Positions 45,694 through 50,357 of a DNA stretch of 64,000 nt are shown here, one piece after another; within the stretch, counting starts at the first letter, position 1; every line of letters starts with the position of its first letter. The stretch is from the NCBI RefSeq assembly GCF_000210895.1, contig NC_015964.1:310001-374000 (forward strand), written 5' to 3'. The notes under the pieces were generated by a model. The model was not told the DNA's origin. It did no database searches and was given only the letters and a program-made list of their open reading frames with translations. A program made the translations under genes and the position numbers. The stretch comes from Haemophilus parainfluenzae T3T1 (GTDB lineage: Bacteria > Pseudomonadota > Gammaproteobacteria > Enterobacterales > Pasteurellaceae).

Positions 45694-46488
45694 ATGCAGC
45701 ATCGCGATCTTTATCCCCACGAAATCTTACAAGATGTTATTGATAAAAGTTATGCTAAGTCGGAAGGACACCTAAAAACACTGGCTATTTTAAGTTTTTT
45801 AGGTGGCGGTTATGTGAGTTTTGGTTATATGGCCTATTTAAAAGTCGTGAGCGGTATTCCTCCAGAGTGGAGTGGCCTATCAACATTACTTGGTGCGGCC
45901 GTGTTTCCTATTTGTTTGATTTGTATTCTAATCGGTGGTGGTGAATTAGCCACGGGAAATATGATGATGATGGCATTAGGCCGTTTAACAAAAAGAGTAA
46001 GCCTTAAAAAATTATTTCGTAACTGGATTGTAGTGAGTTTGGGCAATCTGCTCGGTGCGCTGTTTATGGCATATTTCTTAGGGCATTATGTCGGTTTATC
46101 AGAAGGGGCCGCCTCAGCTAAAACCATTGCTATCGCCGAAGCTAAAGTGCAAATGGATTTTGGTCGCGCCTTTATTTCTGCTATTGCCTGTAACTGGATG
46201 GTCTGCATGGGTATTTGGTTCTATTTTGGTGCCAAACAAACCTCCGGTCGTATCCTAGCCATATGGTTCCCAGTGATGATTTTTGTGCTTATCGGATTAC
46301 AACACTTTGTCGCTAATATGTTTATTATTCCTGCCGGGATTTTTGCTGGTGCTAATGTAACTTGGAGCCAATTCTTCTTCAATATGATTCCTGTCTTTTT
46401 AGGCAATGTCACGGGTGGTGCAGCATTTGTCGGCGCATCTTATCTTTATGCCTATCGTCACTTATTAAAAGAAGATTATTGTATTTAG
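45694..46488 (+). CDS. Formate/nitrite transporter family channel
   Basis: The 264-residue protein has six membrane segments and the FNT features GGGELATGNMMMMALG and LQHFVANMFIIPAGI. FNT proteins are pentameric channels for formate, nitrite or hydrosulfide. Which anion this one carries is not readable. The frame extends upstream to 45640, but ATG 45694 follows AGAGGT at the right distance. Confidence 0.85.
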   Translation: MQHRDLYPHEILQDVIDKSYAKSEGHLKTLAILSFLGGGYVSFGYMAYLKVVSGIPPEWSGLSTLLGAAVFPICLICILIGGGELATGNMMMMALGRLTKRVSLKKLFRNWIVVSLGNLLGALFMAYFLGHYVGLSEGAASAKTIAIAEAKVQMDFGRAFISAIACNWMVCMGIWFYFGAKQTSGRILAIWFPVMIFVLIGLQHFVANMFIIPAGIFAGANVTWSQFFFNMIPVFLGNVTGGAAFVGASYLYAYRHLLKEDYCI

Positions 46489-46519
46489 TAAACGAAAATC
46501 TGCCCGCACTTTATAATAA

Positions 46520-46550
46520 AAATCCCCTAAATTCTGAATCTAGGGGATTT
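46520..46550. terminator. Bidirectional intrinsic terminator
   Basis: AAATCCCCTA (46520-46529) and TAGGGGATTT (46541-46550) form a 10-bp stem with flanking A and T runs between convergent genes. Confidence 0.75.
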
Positions 46551-46571
46551 TTGCTTTAAATAATATGTTAT

Positions 46572-46940
46572 CTATTTCAAACCTTTTTTAACCAAATCTT
46601 CATAACCGCCATGGTTGGTTACATTGGTATAGCCTGCATTTTTCAGCTCAGTGAGTGCAGCTTCGGCACGGCGACCACTACGACAGTAAAGGTTGATCGG
46701 TGCATCTTTATCTGAGCCAATCGCTTTAACACCTTCAATGATTTTATCATGTGGAATATTCACCGCATCTTGTAAATGACCTGCGTTAAATTCCTCGGCT
46801 GAACGCACATCAATCCAAACACCTTTTGCTTTTTCCGGTTGTACTGCACTTTGTTCTGTTTGTGGCGCAGTATTCGCAGAAGCAAAAAAAGGTACAGCAA
46901 TGGCTGCCGCAGAAAGTACCGCTGTGAATAATTTTTTCAT
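46572..46940 (-). CDS. Periplasmic rhodanese-like protein, PspE/GlpE type
   Basis: The 122-residue protein has a signal peptide (MKKLFTAVLSAAAIAVPFFA, then SANT) and a single rhodanese domain. WIDVRSAEEFNAGHLQDAVN is conserved, and the active-site Cys is C86 in YCRSGRRAEAA. Such proteins transfer sulfane sulfur; PspE of E. coli is the nearest functional model. The gene stands alone. Confidence 0.85.
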   Translation of the reverse strand: MKKLFTAVLSAAAIAVPFFASANTAPQTEQSAVQPEKAKGVWIDVRSAEEFNAGHLQDAVNIPHDKIIEGVKAIGSDKDAPINLYCRSGRRAEAALTELKNAGYTNVTNHGGYEDLVKKGLK

Positions 46941-47243
46941 TATTCAATCTCCTATTAAATAGAAATAATATATTTACCTAAATAAATTTAGGGGGTATGT
47001 AAAACTAATTGCCATCATACGCCTAAATATAAAGATAATAAACTGTAAATAAAGTAAAAATTAAGTAAAATTTTCGTAAAATTTAACCGCGCTTTGTAAT
47101 ATTTACCTTAGTTAACACATCAATCTCTCTAAACCTTATTATTCATTATTTCTGATTAGTAAAAGATGTTGTTCATAAAGTAGTATTTTTCACACAAAGA
47201 TTTAACCGTACAATCTGCCCCATCAAATAACGAGGAGAAAATT
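46941..47243. other. 303-bp AT-rich intergenic region
   Basis: It separates the divergent rhodanese and LigB-type genes and should hold both promoters. I see no strong repeat, hairpin or reading frame in it. Confidence 0.4.
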
Positions 47244-48035
47244 ATGAAAAAAATGCCTGTATTGTTTGTTGGGCATGGTAGCCCGATGAACGTGTTAGAT
47301 AAAGAAAATCCGTTCAATCAGAATTTCAGCCTAATTACACAAAACTTTCCAAAACCAAAAGCCATTTTGATGATTTCAGCGCATTGGTACAGCAGCCGTT
47401 TGCAGGTGACATCAGGTGAATACCCTGAAATGATTTACGATTTCTACGGTTTTCCTGATGAACTCAGCCAAGTGCAATATCCTGCGCCCGGTTCGCCTGA
47501 GTTAGCAAAGCAAGTGCAGTCATTATTACAGCCAGAAAATGTTGAGCTAAATCCAACGCGTGGTTTTGATCATGGTGCATGGGCGGTGTTGAAATATCTC
47601 TATCCCAATGCCGATATTCCTGTGGTGCAACTTAGCCTTAACCGTTTGCAATCGGCAGAATGGCATTTCAATTTGGCGAAAAAATTATCTGCTTTGCGCG
47701 AACAAGGTGTGTTGATTATTGGCAGTGGCAATATTGTGCATAATCTAAGAGCGATAAGCTGGGAACATATTGATCAAATCGGCGCGGGTTATGACTGGGC
47801 GTTTGCTTTCCGTGAAACAGCCAATCAGGCGATTGCGACACAAGATGATGAAACTTTGGTGCATTATGACCAGTTAGGTGAAAAAGCCGAGCTTTCTGTG
47901 CCTACGCCAGATCATTACTTGCCATTGCTGTACATCATGGCATTACGCGAACCGCAAGACGATATTACGTTTTTCAACGATAACCTGATTGCAGGATCGC
48001 TCAGCATGACGTCGGTTTTAGTGGGGGAAAATTAG
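47244..48035 (+). CDS. ygiD: LigB-type extradiol ring-cleavage dioxygenase, YgiD-like
   Basis: The 263-residue protein starts MPVLFVGHGSPMNVLD after three residues and shows ILMISAHWYSS, RGFDHGAWAVL, and GSGNIVHNLR, the metal-binding blocks of class III extradiol dioxygenases. YgiD of E. coli is a 4,5-DOPA dioxygenase. GAGGAGAAA lies 5 bases before the ATG. This is the last ordinary gene before the retron-like island. Confidence 0.88.
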   Translation: MKKMPVLFVGHGSPMNVLDKENPFNQNFSLITQNFPKPKAILMISAHWYSSRLQVTSGEYPEMIYDFYGFPDELSQVQYPAPGSPELAKQVQSLLQPENVELNPTRGFDHGAWAVLKYLYPNADIPVVQLSLNRLQSAEWHFNLAKKLSALREQGVLIIGSGNIVHNLRAISWEHIDQIGAGYDWAFAFRETANQAIATQDDETLVHYDQLGEKAELSVPTPDHYLPLLYIMALREPQDDITFFNDNLIAGSLSMTSVLVGEN

Positions 48036-48121
48036 AAGATAAAGATTCTGTTGTGTAGCTGTTCTCTTGTCAATGTGCGGTTTATTTTAGATTTTTATTC
48101 TAACGGATAGGTTACATTCCC

Positions 48122-48130
48122 CTAATGCCT
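48122..48130. repeat. Left copy of 9-bp direct repeat flanking the island
   Basis: CTAATGCCT here recurs at 50085-50093, just after the reverse transcriptase gene. The two copies are about 1.96 kb apart. They could be a target duplication or recombination site, or chance. Confidence 0.35.
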
Positions 48131-48257
48131 GTTAGATTTAAGATAAATTGATAAAAGTACAAAAAAAGCACAAGAGATTGATTACAAGAATGGCTATTTC
48201 CACTCTCCGTAACATACAAAAATTCACATATTCCGAATTTTTTATTGCAATCTAAAA

Positions 48258-48330
48258 TCTAATGAATTAGAATTCTCTCGTTGTGTATTTTCTGATAGTC
48301 ATCAGTGAAGTATATAGATTCATTTGAATC
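48258..48330. promoter_or_regulatory. Three consecutive palindromes near the presumed island promoter
   Basis: TCTAATGAATTAGA (48258-48271), CTGATAGTCATCAG (48292-48305) and GATTCATTTGAATC (48317-48330) are perfect inverted repeats with 2-, 4- and 2-base centres. A TATATA element lies at 48311-48316 between the last two. Such sites could bind the XRE-type regulator encoded downstream; this is inference. Confidence 0.35.
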
Positions 48331-48335
48331 GGGAG

Positions 48336-48534
48336 AAATCCTAACAATCTTAGGGGCTATGCGCATATTTGAGTTTGTTCATTAGTTCAAATAAATAGTA
48401 TCAGTCCTATAGCTTGCCCGATGACGAGGCAAGCTGTTCAAGGTTAGGGGTTGAGAATGCTAAAGCAGGCTTGTTATTTAGATGACACTACCGAGTTTAA
48501 AGCATTGGGCTTTAGAGGGAGTAGGAATAACAAG
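48336..48534 (+). ncRNA. Candidate retron msr-msd RNA (boundaries uncertain)
   Basis: This is the only strongly structured stretch upstream of the reverse transcriptase. Stem-loop 1 is ATTTGA/TCAAAT around GTTTGTTCATTAGT (48367-48392), similar in layout to msr loops of known retrons. Stem-loop 2 is AGCTTGCC/GGCAAGCT around a 9-base loop (48411-48435). The outer segments AAATCCTAAC (48336-48345) and GTTAGGGGTT (48443-48452) pair at most positions, with one wobble and one mismatch, and could be the a1/a2 repeats. A further hairpin, CTTGTTATT/AATAACAAG (48470-48478 with 48526-48534), could instead be the msd stem. The assignment rests on position and structure only; branch G and cDNA ends cannot be fixed by eye. 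Confidence 0.5.
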
Positions 48535-48537
48535 AGG
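48460..48537 (+). promoter_or_regulatory. Alternative hairpins over the small-ORF ribosome site
   Basis: CTTGTTATT (48470-48478) pairs perfectly with AATAACAAG (48526-48534), which overlaps the AAGAGG ribosome site (48532-48537). CTAAAGC (48460-48466) pairs with GCTTTAG (48509-48515), and a second TAAAGC (48498-48503) competes for the same GCTTTA. The first and second pairings cross, so they exclude each other; one hides the ribosome site and the other frees it. Confidence 0.45.
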
Positions 48538-48544
48538 AATATTT

Positions 48545-48736
48545 ATGAAATATTACCAACAACACAACCTTTTGCATTCGTTAATCAAAAAACAACGCCG
48601 AAACAATACATCAAAGAAAAAGAAAACAAAACAAAAGAAAAATTTTCTTCAATGTCTGTTACTTTTACTTGAGTATATTACTAAGATTGCCAACTTAATT
48701 GATAAATTGTTGGATCTTTTTTGGAATTTTTTTTGA
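48545..48736 (+). CDS. Possible 63-residue basic/hydrophobic peptide of the retron-like island
   Basis: The ORF starts at ATG 48545 with AAGAGG 7 bases upstream. Residues 1-33 are strongly basic (KKQRRNN and TSKKKKTKQKK), and residues 34-63 form an amphipathic to hydrophobic stretch (FLQCLLLLLEYITKIANLID, then KLLDLFWNFF). That composition is typical of small membrane-active toxins, but I recognise no family. Against it, the DNA is A-rich so an ORF of this size could arise by chance, and a terminator-like hairpin lies within its last third. A longer overlapping frame from TTG 48451 is less likely. Confidence 0.45.
   Translation: MKYYQQHNLLHSLIKKQRRNNTSKKKKTKQKKNFLQCLLLLLEYITKIANLIDKLLDLFWNFF
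48684..48722 (+). terminator. Terminator-like hairpin inside the end of the small ORF
   Basis: AGAT-CCAAC-AATT pairs with AATT-GTTGG-ATCT with small bulges (48684-48717), followed by six T residues to 48722. It could end the structured upstream RNA and attenuate transcription into the regulator and reverse transcriptase genes. Confidence 0.5.
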
Positions 48737-48769
48737 TTTGAAAACCCCTAAATTTTAAAGAGCAATGTT

Positions 48770-49072
48770 ATGTTACCCAAAGCACTTAAACTAATTAGGC
48801 AATATAATAAAATCAAACAGAAAGATATGGCTTTTTTGCTTGATATTTCACCATCTCATTTATCTGAAATTGAATCTGGTAAAAATACAATTTCAATAGA
48901 AATCTTAGATAAGTACTCATCAATATTTGAAATTAAAACATCTCAAATTCTACTTTTTTCTGAACAGTTAGAAAATGAAAAACCATTTAGCAAGGCTATC
49001 CGTGCATTTGTTGCTGATAAGATACTTAGAATAATGGAATGGAAAGTTTCACAAGATGAAAAAAAAGTTTAA
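48770..49072 (+). CDS. XRE/Cro-C1 family HTH regulator of the retron-like island
   Basis: The 100-residue protein has one helix-turn-helix of the Cro/C1 kind over about residues 5-59 (LIRQYNKIKQKDMAFLLDIS, SHLSEIESGKNTIS). A helical tail of about 40 residues could dimerise or bind a partner. AAAGAG 7 bases before the ATG supports the start. Its last 17 bases overlap the reverse transcriptase gene, indicating translational coupling. Some retron classes are known to pair the reverse transcriptase with such a regulator; whether it acts as repressor or effector here is unknown. Confidence 0.85.
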   Translation: MLPKALKLIRQYNKIKQKDMAFLLDISPSHLSEIESGKNTISIEILDKYSSIFEIKTSQILLFSEQLENEKPFSKAIRAFVADKILRIMEWKVSQDEKKV

Positions 49073-50045
49073 GAAGCTACATATTACCCAGACCAAAGAA
49101 TATGAACTGACACAAAGTCCTTTTTTTAAACTATATTCTGTTGATAAATTATTGAATATACTAAAAGTTGAACGAGAAATTTTAGAGGATATTCTTAATT
49201 TTCCTGGTAATTATTACACGTTTAAAACCTCCAATGGAAGAAATATTCAAACCCCAAGCAAAGACCTATCGTTATATTTAATCCACAATTGTATAGCAAA
49301 TCATCTTCGAGCAATTATAACGCCAGATTATCTTTTTTCAGATAAGAAAAATTGTACAGTATATGATAATGCAAGTGTACATTTAGGATGCGATATATTA
49401 TTAAATATCGATATATCTAAATTCTTCCCATCTACCACTTATATAAAAGTATTTAAATTTTTTCGATATAGACTACTTTGTTCTACTGAAATAGCTGACA
49501 TATTAGCTCATCTTTGCACCATAAACGACCATATCCCTACAGGAAGCCAAATTAGTATGAGGTTGGCTTTCTTAGTAAATCAGGGGCTATTTAATGATTT
49601 ATATAATCTTGCAATTTCAAAAAATATAAAAATGAGTTTATGGGTTGATGATATATCATTCTCAGGGGCTGAAGTTACTCCAACCTTTAAATATAAAGTT
49701 TATAAAATCATTGAAGAATATGGTTTTAAAGTGAGTGAACATAAAACAAAATTGAGTTATAAAGGGCAACCAAAGTCTGTGACAGGTATTTTTATTGATG
49801 GAGATAAATCTATTGGAGCTAATGAACATTACAAGAAACGAAGAGTATTATTCAAAAAATGGAAAGATGCTTGTAAGAAAAAGACTTTCAATAAAAAACA
49901 ATTCCAACGAATAAAAGCACTAAGAATACAAATTTTAGGATTATTAAATTATCTAAATCATTTTGAACCATCTTCAAAAAATTATATCAATATTATTGAA
50001 AATGACTTTAAAAAAATTAAAAATAAATTTTTATATAAAATATAA
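49056..50045 (+). CDS. Retron-type reverse transcriptase
   Basis: The 329-residue protein carries the retron-specific hallmarks. The NAxxH motif is NASVH at 105-109, running into NIDISKFFPS at 117-126 with the first metal Asp. A PxGxxxS loop (PTGSQIS, 161-167) and the catalytic WVDD at 196-199 within LWVDDISFSG follow. SVTGIFI at 241-247 is the VTG msr-recognition region, and the tail is Lys-rich. Retron reverse transcriptases copy part of a cognate ncRNA into msDNA and usually serve anti-phage defence with accessory genes. W in place of the usual Y before xDD is noteworthy. The DNA is much richer in AT than the neighbours. Group II intron maturase is unlikely because no maturase or HNH domain is present. 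Confidence 0.9.
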   Translation: MKKKFKKLHITQTKEYELTQSPFFKLYSVDKLLNILKVEREILEDILNFPGNYYTFKTSNGRNIQTPSKDLSLYLIHNCIANHLRAIITPDYLFSDKKNCTVYDNASVHLGCDILLNIDISKFFPSTTYIKVFKFFRYRLLCSTEIADILAHLCTINDHIPTGSQISMRLAFLVNQGLFNDLYNLAISKNIKMSLWVDDISFSGAEVTPTFKYKVYKIIEEYGFKVSEHKTKLSYKGQPKSVTGIFIDGDKSIGANEHYKKRRVLFKKWKDACKKKTFNKKQFQRIKALRIQILGLLNYLNHFEPSSKNYINIIENDFKKIKNKFLYKI

Positions 50046-50084
50046 ATTGAAAATAATGAAAAATACCTTAAAACAAACACTATT

Positions 50085-50093
50085 CTAATGCCT
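50085..50093. repeat. Right copy of 9-bp direct repeat flanking the island
   Basis: CTAATGCCT matches 48122-48130 exactly. It lies 40 bp after the reverse transcriptase stop and before the terminator shared with ynbE. Confidence 0.35.
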
Positions 50094-50113
50094 TATTAAT
50101 CTAACTCCGGCAT

Positions 50114-50143
50114 AAAAAAGACAATCTTTTAGATTGTTTTTTT
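50114..50143. terminator. Bidirectional intrinsic terminator
   Basis: ACAATCT (50121-50127), a TTT loop and AGATTGT (50131-50137) form a perfect 7-bp stem, with A residues before and seven T residues after. It separates the retron-like island from the convergent ydbH-ynbE. Confidence 0.75.
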
Positions 50144-50150
50144 CATTCAA

Positions 50151-50357
50151 TTATTTCTTCGCAGGCTCTACCTCACCCACAGCTTTTTGAGATTTCTCAT
50201 CCATTTCCACTTTAATATTGTGGTCCACCACCACATTCATATTAATGGTGATGCCTTCCTTTGGTGTGTCCAATTGAATGGTTGGTGTGCAAGCTGTAAG
50301 TGTAAACATTGCCGCAAAAATAAAAAAGTGCGGTTGAAATTTAAGGTGTTTTATCAT
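50151..50357 (-). CDS. ynbE: YnbE-like lipoprotein
   Basis: The 68-residue protein has a lipobox (FTLTACTPTIQ) and the YnbE core PKEGITINMNVVVDHNIKVEMD. In E. coli YnbE is an outer-membrane lipoprotein that works with YdbH in phospholipid transport between the membranes. Its ATG overlaps the ydbH stop by four bases. The third gene of the E. coli operon, ydbL, is absent here; the island follows instead. Confidence 0.88.
   Translation of the reverse strand: MIKHLKFQPHFFIFAAMFTLTACTPTIQLDTPKEGITINMNVVVDHNIKVEMDEKSQKAVGEVEPAKK

Larger units (their letters stand above)
48036..48544. other. Non-coding AT-rich upstream region of the retron-like island
   Basis: No convincing gene lies here. It contains one copy of the 9-bp flanking repeat (48122-48130), three consecutive palindromes (48258-48271, 48292-48305, 48317-48330), a TATATA element (48311-48316) and the structured stretch from 48336 on that is described separately. 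Confidence 0.6.

Noticed and set aside
48451-48672. 73-codon frame from TTG overlapping the small retron-island ORF
   Set aside because: It starts at TTG without a ribosome site, runs through the strong hairpins and overlaps the better-supported ATG frame at 48545.
49056-50045. Group II intron maturase or abortive-infection RT
   Set aside because: No maturase, HNH or fused domains, and the NAxxH and VTG regions point to a retron enzyme.
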